DNA of 64,000 nucleotides, taken from the NCBI GenBank assembly GCA_007922195.1, contig ML681967.1, forward strand, positions 10,582,772-10,646,771. The letters run 5' to 3'. This DNA is from Podocnemis expansa. Its lineage: Eukaryota > Chordata > Testudines > Podocnemididae. Positions 43,960 to 55,204 of this stretch are shown here, piece by piece (the first letter of the stretch is position 1; every line of letters starts with the position of its first letter). Under the pieces are notes generated by a model, which was given only the letters and a program-made list of their open reading frames with translations, did no database searches and was not told the DNA's origin. Made by a program: the position numbers and the translations under genes.

Positions 43960-45469
43960 TCTCTTCCCTGACCCAAGAAACACCAAGAAGATTTGGTGGG
44001 GGATCTTTTTTTTTTTAAATCAAACCTGATTTGTATATTTCATGCTTTCCGTAGCATGAGTGAGAACACTCACACAACACAATTCAACTGCAAAAGTCAT
44101 GGCTACTGGCTGTCATTCAGGATTTAGCAAGACTCCTAAACGGAGCTAGATATTTATATGGATAAAAAGAATATGCAAAGCTATAATCATTAATGCTAAC
44201 AAATGCTGGAAGGGACATAAAACTTTATGTTTCATAGCCCAAAACAACTTCTAAATATTAGGGATCAGGGTGAGACCATCAAGGAAAGCAGTTTATCCCC
44301 ACATCTGTCTACCGGGGGTTTCTTAAACCTTCTGCTGAAGCAGCTGGTGTTGACCATTGTCTGAGTCAGGACACTGGAGGGGAGAGCTTATGGGTCTGTG
44401 GGGGGTGTCTTATGCTCTTATTCAGTACAATCTAGGTTTCTCTTTCTGGGGATTGCTAATGTAGCCATTTTCCTGGCACCTAAAGGCAATAGTGCCTGGG
44501 TGTACTTCAGTTGTCATTTTCACTCTGTCAGTCCCCTTTAGCTGATGGGACATTCTTCCCATGTCCCTTCCTGTTTCCATTTTGCAACCTCATATCTCTG
44601 AGCTCTTTTACAAGATATCAGCTACTGGTCCTTACTGCTAACACGTACTTGACTTAATGATGGTGTCCTTTAGGGTCTTCCAGATTAATTCCATTCTTGT
44701 AAACATTAATAATCTCCCCACCACGACACACTTTACACACTAACTCTCCTTATTGTTGTCTCACACTCAATCAGTTCCTTCCTGATGGGAAGAAGAAAAC
44801 AAGGGTGACTTGTCCTCTGCCTAGATTCTCTACTTTGTAAAGATAATAAATTCCCTCTATGGAATTTATATAACTGGCTGTGATGCATCTTTGAATGGGC
44901 TTCTTACCTCAGAGGTGGCTCTGCTGGAGCTTTGCAACCTGGTCCAACGGGATCTGAATACAAGTGTCAGATTCAGGTTGGGTCAGGTCTAAAAACAACA
45001 GGCTCAAGCTGAGTTGTCTCGGATCAGCTCCTCCTGTCAGCACGGTCAGTGATGCAGTGGCTGAGTGCGCCAGTCATGCCGGCTGCTGCTACCGGGGCCT
45101 CATGCCTCTGTATGTGTGCTGCAAAGCATGCCAACAAGTCACAGTGTGACTCCTGCCATAGCCCATGCAGTGAAGCAGAGGGCAGTGGCTGGTGGTGGGA
45201 GTTGGGCTGCAATTCCATGCTGGCCCTCTGGGCAGGAGTTGACACAGGCATACAGAATGGGAACCCCCACTGACACTGGTGCTGGAGAGGGTTGTCCTGA
45301 GTTGATAGGAACGGTCCTGATATTTGGGCCTTTTCATATATAGGCACCTGTTACTTCTACCCAATCCCGATTTGTCACACTTGCTGTCTGGGCACTCTAA
45401 TTCTGGGAACGTCATGTTTTGGATTGGACTGAGTCTGAAAACCACTTGACATGCTTGGGGGAGACCAGG
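43960..45469. other. No gene recognised
   Basis: Unique sequence. The overlapping frames at 45024-45445 have no domain or consistent strand. Confidence 0.4.
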
Positions 45470-45725
45470 TGGGTGAGATAATATCTTTTACTGGACCAAA
45501 CATCCTCTGTTAGTGAGAGAGACATGCACTAACAACTTATGTCAAACAATGTATTCCACCTTGCATTGAGCTGTGCAGATAAGAGAGCCTTTCCCTGACC
45601 TGGAGAAGAGCTGTGTGGCTTGAAGCTTGTTTTTCTCACCAACAGAAGTTGGTCCAATAAAAGATACTACCTCACCCCCTGTTTCTCTAATATCCTAGGA
45701 GCAACACAGCTACAATTGCACTGCA
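45470..45725. repeat. Inverted (fold-back) repeat of a second, related family
   Basis: The left arm has GGTGGGTGAGATAATATC and TTTTACTGGACCAA. The right arm mirrors it with TTGGTCCAATAAAAGATAC and TACCTCACCCC, then AACACAGCTACAATTGCAC. This is the TTGGTCCAATAAAAG type common in amniote genomes, here in a head-to-head form. Confidence 0.7.
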
Positions 45726-45810
45726 TTTAACACTCTTGGGTCAGGTTTGTATCCAAGTATGGGTCCAAGTCAGGCCTTAAAATCAGGCCCGAGCCAACTT
45801 CTGGTCTGGG

Positions 45811-46066
45811 TAACTATAATGGTTTCAAGTTACAGCTGGGGAGGTCCAGGCTGGATATTAGGAAAAACTTTCTTACTAGGCGAGTGGTGAAGCATTGGAA
45901 TAAGCTGCCTAGGGAGGTGGTAGAATCTCCGTCTTTGGAGGTGTTTAAGGCCCAGCTGGACAAACCCCTGGCTGGGATAATCTAGTGGGAGTGGTCCTGC
46001 TTTTTTGGCAGGGGGTTGGACTAGATGACCTCACGGGGTCCCTTCTAACCGTATGATTCTATGAAT
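45811..46066 (+). mobile_element. CR1 LINE 3' tail fragment
   Basis: Starts near AATGGTTTCAAGTTACAGC and ends GATTCTATGAATG, with the shared CR1 tail (GAATCTCCGTCTTTGGAGG, GACCTCACGGGGTCCCTTC). Confidence 0.85.
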
Positions 46067-46204
46067 GTCCCATAAATCAAACATGATCCTGAGTGCCTTT
46101 AGGACCTAGTCAAAAAATTTCCCATGAGCCCTATTTAGGTACTTATATTACCATAATATTTGAGGACTAGGCCTCACACTCTTTATTGCGTTTATTCCTG
46201 TATC

Positions 46205-47030
46205 ACCTATGTGAAGTAGAGGAATCATAGAAACTGGAAGGCACCATAAGAGGTCATTGAGTCCAGTCCCCTGCACTCATGGCAGTACAAAGTAGCCTCT
46301 CAAACCATCCATGACAGGTTCTTGTCTAACCTGCCCTTAAAACCTTCCAGTGATAGAGATCCCACAATCTACCTAGGCAACTTGTTCCAGTGGTCAATCA
46401 CTCTGACAGTTAGGAATTTTTTCCTAATATCTAGCCTAAACCTCCTTTGCAGTAATTTAAGCCCATTGCTTCTTGTCCTATCAGCAGCAGTTAAGGACAA
46501 CAATTTTTCTCCCTCTTCCTTGTGACAACCTCTGAGGTACTTGAAAATTGTGATCACATCCCCTCTCAATCTCCTCTTTTTTAGACTAAAAAACCCAGCT
46601 CTTTCAATCTTCCCTCATAAGTCAAGTGTTCCAGACCTTTAATCATTTGTGTTGCTCTTCTCTGGACTTTCTCCAGTTTGTCCACATCTTTCCTGAAATG
46701 AGGCACGACACTCTAGCTGAGACCTAATCAGGGCCAAGTAGAGCAGAATAATTACTTCTTGTGTCTTACTTACAATAGTCCTGTTAATACATCCAGAATG
46801 GTGGTGGGTTTTTTCCAACAGTGTTACACTGTTGACTCATATTTAGCTTGTGGTCCTCTATGGCACCCAGCTCCCTTTCTGCAGTACTCCTTCCTAGGCA
46901 GTCATTGCCCATTTTGTATATGTGCAATGGATTCTTCTTTCCTAAGTGGAGGACTTTACACTTGTCTTTATTGAATTTCATTCTCTTTACCTCAGACCAT
47001 TTCACCAGTTTGTCCAAATCGTTTTGAATC
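46205..47030 (-). mobile_element. CR1/L3 LINE 3' fragment, minus strand
   Basis: Minus-strand RT C-terminal pieces are visible: KVLHLGKKNPLHIYKMGND at 47017-46784 and RGDVITIFKYLRGCHKEEG at 46569-46369. The tail with AATCATAGAAACTGGAAGG lies at the low-coordinate end. Frames are broken. Confidence 0.82.
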
Positions 47031-47089
47031 TATTATCTTGTTTCTACTGATGAACAGCTGAGATCCAGAGAGACTCAGGGCTTATCTAC

Positions 47090-47865
47090 TGTGACAGAGT
47101 CAGATCAGAGGGATACAGGAGAGTATGGGACAATAGATACATCAGCCCCAGACTTACCAAGGCCTTATTCCTCAGATACTGAAGCAGATTGCTAAACAGG
47201 CAGTTGGGGTAGATTGCAGTACCTGAGCCAGGCAGAACAGATGAGTCTGATGACAACACCTGGGTTAGGGGCTGATTGCAGCACCTGAGCAAATTAGTAA
47301 AACAAACAAACAAGGAATCCTGTGGCAATTAAAGATTAACAAAGTTAGTTTTTTCATGAGCTTCCATGCGAGAAAATCCCACTTCATCAGATGCTTTGAA
47401 GATGACGAAGTGGGATTTTTTCTCCTACAAAAGCTCAGGCAAAAAATAAATTTGTTAGTCTTTTAAGTGCCACAGGATTCCTTGTTTGTTTTACTGAACT
47501 AGACTAACATGGCTACCCCTTTGGACCTGAGCAAATTAGGTTGCTCAACCAGGCCTGACAAAAAAGGGGCACGGAGACAGCCAAGGGCACGTTTGGGGCA
47601 TGACAGGAGCACAACGGAGGAGGCAGAAGAACAGGACAATGGCTGGAGGAGTTGACTCAGACTGAGATCTCCCAGGGAGCTGGGAAGGCCCCGCACTCTG
47701 GGATAATGAGGCCAAACGGCCTGGGGGCCCTGGCCCTGCCACCAGGACTAGGACTTTGGGGACTACACTGCGTGAGGAGTTTGTAAGAGGGGAAGTGGTG
47801 ATCCGGGTGCTCCACAAACCCTCGAAGCGCACAACCCACAGGACCCTAGACTCTGCTTCATCACA
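47090..47865. mobile_element. Solo LTR, containing a younger fold-back insertion
   Basis: It begins TGTGACAGAGTCAGATC and ends CTCTGCTTCATCACA, so the ends are TG...CA. The 4-bp direct repeat CTAC flanks it (47086-47089 and 47866-47869). The interior has no coding sequence. The 227-bp insertion at 47298-47524 with its 15-bp TSD reduces the LTR proper to about 530 bp. Confidence 0.72.
47298..47524. mobile_element. Fold-back element, 227 bp, with 15-bp TSD
   Basis: Two inverted arms (AACAAGGAATCCTGTGGCAA ... and ... GTGCCACAGGATTCCTTGTT) meet near AAGATGACGAAG. The exact 15-bp repeat ACCTGAGCAAATTAG borders the insertion (47283-47297 and 47525-47539). A TSD this long and not of a fixed transposase size argues for retrotransposition rather than cut-and-paste. 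Confidence 0.88.
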
Positions 47866-47869
47866 CTAC

Positions 47870-49445
47870 ATAGACTCTGAGGCCAGATGGACCATCATGA
47901 TTACCTAGTCTGACCTCCTGTACAATGCAGGCCACAGACCCTCATTCAGCCACTTGTGGAACAGACATCTAATCTCTGGCTGAGATACTGAAATCTTCGA
48001 ATTATGGTTTAAAGGCTTCAACTTACAGAGAATTCACTATTTACACTCATTTAAACCTGCAAGTGGTCTGTGCCCCATGCTGCAGAGGAAAGATGGAAAA
48101 ACCCCAGGGTCTCTGCCAATGTTCCCTCTAATTGCTCATAGACCGTGTGCACAAACAATTTCTTTGTGTGCCCAAAAACATTTCTTTGTGAGCACCAATA
48201 TTAGCACTATTGGATTTTTTGTGTGCACTTTATTTTGTTGTGTGCGCAGGTTTCATGCCCTGTGTGCACGCACACATGCGCACAGCTTAGAGGGAACAGT
48301 GGTCTCTGCCACTCTGACCTGGGAGAAATTCCTTCAGGCCATTGAAGATTTTTGCTACTGGCAGTTGCCAATGGGCCACATGTCACTGTAGACTGCCCCA
48401 TGATACTATCCCATGCATGGACTTACCAAGCTCAGTCTTGAAATCGGGTTTTTTGTACCCACTGCTCCCCTTGGAAGTCTGCTCCAGAACTTCACTACTC
48501 AGATACTTGGACCCTTTCACATAACTCAAAGTCTGAACTTGTTGATGGGCAGTTTATAGCCATTTGTTCTTGTGTTCATGCTGGTGCTTAACTCAAATAA
48601 CTCTTCTCCCTCTCTGCTATTTTATCCCTAAAAAGTATTTATAGAAAGCAATTGTATCTCCTCTCAATCTTCTTTTGGTTAGGATAAACAAGCTAAGCTC
48701 TTTGACTCTCCTCTCATAAGGCAGGTTTTCCATTCCTCAGATCATCCTAGTGGTCCTTCTCTGCACCAGTTTCAGTTTGAATTCATCTTTCTTAAATATG
48801 CAAAACCAAAATTGCACACTGTTTTCCAGAGATCTCACCAGTGCCCTGTATAATGGCACTAACAGTTCCCTGTCTCTACTGGAAATACCCCACCTGATGC
48901 ATACTAATACTGTATTAGCCTTTTTCTTCCCGGCATCACACTGACAGCTCATGGTCATCCTGTGATCAACCAATTTCTTCTCTTCTGTAGCTTCCAACTG
49001 ATAAGTCACCAGCTTATAGCAAAAAAAAATTTGATAGTCCCAAAATGCATGACCTTGCCCTTTGTGCCGTTAAATTTCATCCTGTTTCTACTACTCCAGT
49101 TTACAAGGTCATCCAGATCTTCTTGATTGATATTCTGGTCCTCCTCTGTATTGGCAGTAATTCATAATTTTGTGTCACCTGCAAACTTTATTAGCACACT
49201 CTCGCTTTGTGTGCCAAAGTCAGTAACAAAAATATTAAGACTGGTCCCAAAACCAATCCTTGAGGAACGTTACTAGCAACCCCCAGCCAGCTGGAGAGGC
49301 CACTTTACAGTATGATTCACTGTAGTCACCCCTTTAGCTAATTTCTTACCCAGATTACAGTGATCATATTATTCTCTTCTACTCCAATTTAACTAATAAC
49401 TGCCCATGTGGAATTTATCAGGTGCCCTCCAGCAATCCAGTTAGA
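47870..49445 (-). mobile_element. CR1/L3 LINE 3' part, minus strand, split by a hAT-like element
   Basis: Continuous LINE sequence (3' tail at 47870, RT C-terminal text such as EKKLVDHRMTMSCQCDAG and LLVPLYRALVRSLENSVQFW at 49009-48737) is broken only by 48117-48301. The 5' side fades out at about 49445. Frames are broken throughout. Confidence 0.82.
48117..48301. mobile_element. hAT-like non-autonomous element (CAATGTTCCC family), 185 bp
   Basis: It starts CAATGTTCCCTCTAA and ends TTAGAGGGAACAGTG. The exact 8-bp TSD GTCTCTGC is at 48109-48116 and 48302-48309. It closely matches the copy at 26652-26837. Confidence 0.95.
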
Positions 49446-49549
49446 TTAGTTCTTCTGCCTTTAAAACACTACAGTGCCACACCTGCACCACTGTAGCACT
49501 TTGGTCTGGACACTCAGAGTGATGGGAGAGGTCAATCATTAGTATAGTT

Positions 49550-50024
49550 CAGGCGTGGCCAAACTGCAGCTCAGGAGCCACATATGGCTCTTGAATGAAA
49601 AACTGTGGTTCCTGGAAGAATGTCAGCAAGTCAATTTAGGAAAGCAGCCCCAGCCTAGGAGTTCAGGAAGGGGTCAAGACGATGGGGAGAAGCATGGCAT
49701 GGTTGGGGATTGTGGGGAGAAGTACGGCATGGTCAAGATTTTAAAAAACTCCCCACTTGCCTGCAGTCTTCTACATCAAGCAGCAGCTAAGTTTTTACTG
49801 TATAGGCCGAATTTTCATGGTAACCTTAAGTAATTATTAGAATCTGACATTAGTAGGATTGATATTTGTTGTCTTTTTACAATAAAATTAAAGTGTACAA
49901 TGAATTTTAAACTTAGTAATTTTGGAGTAGGTAAAAGTATATGGGTATAGGCCTCAGTGCAGCTCTCAAAGGTTTAATAATCAACTTGTGTGGCCCTTGA
50001 GTTCCGTAAGTTTGGCCACCCCTG
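49550..50024. mobile_element. hAT-like non-autonomous element, 475 bp
   Basis: It starts CAGGCGTGGCCAAACTGC and ends GTTTGGCCACCCCTG. The exact 8-bp TSD GTATAGTT is at 49542-49549 and 50025-50032. The interior is A/T-rich and non-coding. Confidence 0.95.
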
Positions 50025-50289
50025 GTATAGTTAATCCATGTCTCCAAGAGGCAGTAGCTAGACGATGGAAGAATTCCTCCATCACCCTTGTGCTGTCTAA
50101 AGAGCAGGGGTTAGGTCAGCTTAACTACAATGTTCAAAGGTGTAGATTTTTCACACTCTGGAGTGATGTAGCTAGGTTGACAAAACTTCTGAGTGGAGAC
50201 CTGACCTACATGATTTGCCCAAGGTCATCCAAGAAGAGGAGTGGAAAACTAGTCTCCTGAGGTCCCAGGCTAGCTGTTAACCACTAGAC

Positions 50290-50498
50290 CAGAGGTCTCA
50301 AATACATGGCCTGTGGGCTGCATGCAGCCCCTAAAGCTATTTCCTGCGGCCCGCAACAACACTGTTGTTACCGATATTTGCAATATCATTCTATAAAAAG
50401 GTTTTGGTGGTGCAGCCCTTGGGCTAACGTATCAGTCCTCATGAGGCCTGGTACTAGTCCTCATGCGGCCCTCGTGGTGGTTGAGTTTGAGACGCCTG
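50290..50498. mobile_element. hAT-like non-autonomous element (CAGGGGTCTC family), 209 bp
   Basis: It starts CAGAGGTCTCAAATAC and ends GTTTGAGACGCCTG. The exact 8-bp TSD CACTAGAC is at 50282-50289 and 50499-50506. Third member of the 210-bp family in this window. Confidence 0.95.
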
Positions 50499-50509
50499 CA
50501 CTAGACCAT

Positions 50510-51143
50510 CCTTCTCTCAAAACCTATAGCAAACAGTGTTGTAAGCTGCCTATATGCTCCTGTCAAAAAAGTCACCACACCATTTGACTTAAAATAGGTC
50601 TCTTAGTAAATCTTTGCAGGATCAGGGACTCAAACTGCATTTTATTCAGTTTGAGCTTTTCCCATCAACACACACAGCCCTGGCAGGGACAAGTAGTCTC
50701 TTCACTGCCACGACAGATGATCCCTCCAGGCTGGGAAACCAAACGCAGGCTTCAGTACAGAATATTAATATGGAAGAGCATGTCCCCAGGGAGTTCAAGT
50801 TCCTAATTAAGCTTGAATATTTCTTGAATCAGTTTTTTAAACAATCCACTGTGGTAGTGAGTGAAGTTGAGATCATTGCACCTGCCCATTTTAATTGCAA
50901 GTTAGTTGGTTTAAAGCAGAGATAGCATTGTAATTGGTGCTGACTAGGTTTTAGTCTCAAATCCCAAGGACTTCCCTTATCAAATAATTTTCCAGTTATG
51001 CTGTTTTTTTAATCTATCAGACCACTGGAGGAAGGGCTGGAATGGGCTCAGGAGTGAACGAATGCTGCAGCTGGGAAGTAATGCTGCAAGGCTGACTGAG
51101 AAGAACTTCTGTTGTAAACAGTGAGAGAAGGAGGGAGCGGGAC
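50510..51143. other. No gene recognised
   Basis: Unique sequence with a 103-codon plus frame (50614-50925) that has no recognisable domain. Confidence 0.4.
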
Positions 51144-51464
51144 TGTAGCAGGGTGCAGCTGCTGAGGCTGGGCTAGCCCCTGCTACTGAACCCTAATTAG
51201 ACTGGCTAAAGCTGGGATGAGGAGCAGCTGTGGAGCCTGGGAGGCCTACAAAAGCTCCCAGGAAGAGAAAGCTGAGGGGGACAAGCAGGGTAAGCTCTAA
51301 GGAGGGAAGGGTGAGCATCCTGAGAAAGTGAACTTTTGTATTTGGCTAGTGGTGAGCAAACCACTATGAATAAAGTGCATGGGTGAAGCACAAGTGTGGT
51401 TTTGGATGTGGTTTGTGGAGGTGAGGGCCTGAAGAGCAAGAGGGGCTGAGTGTGAACTGCTACA
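51144..51464 (+). mobile_element. Solo LTR, 321 bp
   Basis: It begins TGTAGCAGGGTGCAGC and ends GTGAACTGCTACA, a TG...CA LTR with inverted TGTAGCA/TGCTACA ends. The exact 5-bp TSD GGGAC is at 51139-51143 and 51465-51469. A weak TATA-like TACAAAA (51247-51253) and the polyadenylation signal AATAAA (51369-51374) are in plus orientation and correctly ordered. No internal region remains, so it arose by recombination between two LTRs. Confidence 0.82.
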
Positions 51465-51816
51465 GGGACACAGGAGGGGACTTGAGCCATGTTGTGAGTC
51501 AGGGTCTGTTTGAGTCTCTGCCACAATCTGTTCAGTCCTGCTAGGTGGGCATGGATCAGCCTGATGAAGGGGAAGAGAACTTGGATGTGTGCATCCCTAC
51601 AGTGTTTAAATTTCAAGATGACATCAGGCCCATACCCAAGCTAACAAGACAAGTGTATCAACTTTTCACTGGTTTACTTCTAGGAGAAGTAGAGTTGTAA
51701 TGAAGAGAGGTAGAGCTGGCACTTCTTGGGTTAAGCAGGGTGGGTTAGTCCATTGGAAGCACTGCTTAAGTGCATAAAAATATGCCTTTTCTCCTCCCAA
51801 AAGATTGCTATGTAAA

Positions 51817-52235
51817 CAGTGGCAGATCAGGGGCTTCTGGGCCCCTGGGCTTCCCACACTGGTGGGGGCCCACCTGCACACATCTGGGGCTGCAGCCACT
51901 CTATAGCTCTGCAAGAGAGCTGGTGCTGGGGTGGGATGGGGGGCCATGAGGCCAGGCTGTCCCCAGCTGAGCTGATTGGGCCTCCCCCAGAGCAGCCCAT
52001 GCATGTAGGACAGCTTCTGGTGTGCCCTAACCATGCTGGAGGCTGTGCTGTGGAGCCAGCCCCACCCGTGGTGGAGGATTGGCCTGCCCAGAGGTGGGGT
52101 GGGAAAGGAAGGCAGAGCTCAGCCTCCAACCCAGGGTGGCTTTGCTCCTCCCCAGCACTGCCTAGCAGACGGCCTCCCACATTGTGGGGGCCCCTGAGCC
52201 TGGGCCCTGTGGGCCCATGGGTTAATCCACCCATG
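51817..52235. mobile_element. Old hAT-like element candidate, 419 bp
   Basis: It starts CAGTGGCAGATC and ends AATCCACCCATG (imperfect inverted ends). The flanks TATGTAAA and CATGCAAG differ by three transitions. The GC-rich interior carries overlapping open frames on both strands with no domain. This is the weakest hAT-like call here. Confidence 0.5.
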
Positions 52236-52969
52236 CATGCAAGTTTCATGGAGTTGTTCTGCAACCTGCTCCCACAAGCTTCTAGGGATGGCTGCCTTAT
52301 TTCTCCTTCTGCAGTGAGATGCTCTCCCACACTGGCAATGAGTTTGGTGCCAATGCAGTAAACAGGCTAGTGGCATAGAAGCCCAGGCAGCTTTGTGATG
52401 CCAGCAACTAGGTTTCTGTACCTTTGTTATACTTAGTGGAGAGGTATTAATAAAAATCACCATTGCTATTGAAAGCAGTGCTAATGTTCAATGCCATTAG
52501 CCTATGCTTATACCCATGGAAGAACAACCAATTTTATAGCTTTATGCAACAGTAAATCCTTCCCATTTCTCTTCTCTGGTGGGCACACTCACCCCAGCTG
52601 GGGCTGGGGAAAGGTGCTGTGCTGGGGTGTTCCAAAGATGAAGTGTCAATGAGCAAGTCATTAACATTGCTGATGGGGAAAAAGGAGAGGGAATTTCTGA
52701 AATGTCTCTTTCCCTTTTCATTGTGATAGTAAATCACAGTATCTATTTTTATCAGCAGCTTCTGGTATTGTGGTCTTTAGGGGCTAGCCTCTCCATACCT
52801 GCCAAAAGCCTTGCTTGTTAAGAAGAAAAGGATGACTGAGGACATCTTCCACAGTGTTCTACAAGTTGAGGATTGGACTGTGACCAATGGGCTCTGATGG
52901 CCAATATGACTGACAGCATGCAATTTATTATTATTGTTTGCTCCTGTTCTGTAAAGTTCCCTATCTTCA

Positions 52970-53066
52970 AGCATCTGGTGAAGTGGGATTTTTCTCCCAT
53001 GAAAGCTTGTGCAATAAATAAATCTGTTTATTCTTTAAAAATACCACCAGACTCCTTGTTTGTTTA
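52970..53066 (+). repeat. Fold-back family, single arm
   Basis: CATCTGGTGAAGTGGG, TTCTCCCATGAAAGC and AAATAAATCTGTTTATTC run to CACCAGACTCCTTG. This is one well-kept arm of the family. Confidence 0.72.
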
Positions 53067-53815
53067 GTGTGCAAAAAGACACAGACACAGATGACAGGAA
53101 AAAAGTCCAGGAGTTCCATCAGTAAAAGGAGAAGGAAATGCACCAAATACTGTGGTTTTTCTGTAGCAGCAAACCAAATGCTGCAGATCCTGATTGTCTG
53201 TCTTACAGGTCAAAAAATTCCAAGACACTTTGCATCATTAGAGAACTCTCTAAACCCCTGACAGACCATGTAGCATAATGGGGACAGTAGTATCCACACT
53301 AGAAAACTACAGCTTCATGTGTACTATGACAAGCATGGCTGATGTATCTTTATCCACAACAGATCACATTTGTGCACTCAAATGGATAAAAATGTTTACT
53401 TCTTAACTTTAAATTTCTACTCCATTAAGTTAGTTAAAAATGTGTTATGAGTCTTCTGCAGTATTTTTTCCCACTCAAAGTTTATTTTTGGAGAACCACA
53501 TCATCTGTTTGTGTCAACAAATGTTGCAAAATGATAGCAGTGGTCAAAGCAAACAGTACTTGTAAGCATACCCCAACTCCCCCAGAATTCATAGCATCTA
53601 GAAAATACCTAGTCATTTTTATAAATATACAGCAAGCACCACATAATTTATGGCTTAAGGGCACTGCACAATTCATAGTTTAAGAAAAACACACATATAT
53701 TATAAATCTACAACAAGCACTACACAATCCATAGCAGTGAAGCTCCAGGACTTAAGAATACCCTAGCTGAAACCTCTACGGTGCTGTTAAAGTGCTCGTT
53801 CAGTCTCCTTCAGCC

Positions 53816-54640
53816 TCATAGCTCTACACTGGGCCCTTGCTCAAAGTGAGCAGACAGCAACTCCATCTCTGCTTTTCCTCCTGGAGGCAGCTTTTCCCCT
53901 TTTGTCTCACAGGTATTATGAAGGACACAACAGGCAGCTATAACCATTGGGCTGTTTTTTGCTCTGAGATCCAATGTAGTGAGGAAACACTGCCAGCATC
54001 CCTTCAATCTACCAAAAACATATTCAACAGACACTCTGCACCCGCTGGGCTGATAACTGCATCCTTCCTTGGTGCTGCAGATGTGGCCAGTGAATGGAGC
54101 CAGGAGAGCAAGGGGTAGTGTGGCTCCCCCAGAATCAGTCTTGCCATGTCAGTATTGCCAAGGGGAATTCATTAGCTGGGAAAGAATGCCTCTGCTGGCA
54201 CCTTTCTAAATAGTTCTGTGTTTTTAAAGATGCAAGGATCATGCACTTTCCCTAACCAGCCCACACTGATATTGGCAAAGTGGCTCCAGTGGTCTACCAA
54301 TGACTGCATAACCATATAAAAGTAGCTTTTTCTATTGAGTACTCTGTGGCAAGGGAGTTTGGTGTTGAGAGGGATTACAACCCTGCCCTTTGTATTTCAG
54401 GAATCCAACTGTTGTGAATTCGTCTATTTCCTACCCACAGCCAAAAGTCATAGTCCTGTGTCACAGCAGACAATTAATGGATCTACATAGTTGCTTGACA
54501 ATGGTCCTCACTGAATTTTCTAACTCCAGAGTGATTTTCCACTGATCAGGAGCAATCCAAAATTGCAAGCTTCCAGAGTGCAATTTCCACTTGCTTCTCT
54601 GCTGTCAATGCAGTTCTCATTCTGGGGTCTGAGAACAAGA
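53816..54640 (-). pseudogene. PIF/Harbinger transposase C-terminal relic
   Basis: The minus frame 54034-53816 reads SVEYVFGRLKGCWQCFLTTL, then IAACCVLHNTCE, the signature end of the DDE_Tnp_4 (HARBI1-like) transposase. Upstream on the minus strand, another frame gives PLLSWLHSL, resembling the region just before it. The rest of the transposase to about 54640 is too degraded to read. Frame shifts and the lack of visible element ends mean it is a dead fragment. The intact enzyme cuts and pastes Harbinger elements. Confidence 0.72.
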
Positions 54641-54893
54641 GGAAGGTAAGCCCACAGATGCAGGAATGTGGGTTTTCATATCAAAGTTTTGCAGCCACTG
54701 CTTATTATCCAAATCTGAATTATGATGCAATTTTACCAATCAATGTTTGTTTCTTAGGCTCAGAAGAAGAGCTCCATCGTCCACAACAGCTCTGTGAACA
54801 GCAACAACCTTGGCTTGTTTTTTGCAATGCTCCACAGTGAACTTTCCTCAAAGAGCTTGTCATATTCTTTGCTGTTGAAGTATTTCCTCCAGG

Positions 54894-55196
54894 CAGGGCT
54901 GGCTCTACTATGAGGCAAGAGACAGACAAGGCTTCAGGTGACAGTTCTTAGGGGTGCCTAGCTCCCCTGAAGATCAGGCTGGCTCCCACCTCTTTAACTC
55001 TTTCCTAGCAGCTCAGGCACTGTTAGTCAACCTGCAACTTAAGTCAGGTAGGCAGAGTGCACTTTAAATCCCTCTGCAGGTAGATGCTGGAGATTTATGC
55101 ACTTTGGAAAACCGTTTTCAACCTCCATGAATGAGATGGGGGGGGCACCAAATCTAAATTTGGCTTGGGGAGCTACAACCCCTTGAGCCAGCCCTG
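54894..55196. mobile_element. hAT-like non-autonomous element (CAGGGC family), 303 bp
   Basis: It starts CAGGGCTGGCTCTAC and ends TTGAGCCAGCCCTG. The exact 8-bp TSD CCTCCAGG is at 54886-54893 and 55197-55204. It is the reference full copy for the fragments at 6866 and 10834. Confidence 0.95.
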
Positions 55197-55204
55197 CCTC
55201 CAGG

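Noticed and set aside
51819..52361. 180-codon plus frame and overlapping 167-codon minus frame
   Set aside because: Both occupy a GC-rich old hAT-like candidate; neither shows a domain and long opposite-strand frames are expected from such composition.
54699..54890. Second Harbinger gene (Myb/SANT-type) upstream of the transposase relic
   Set aside because: A few plausible residues on the minus strand but no readable Myb motif.
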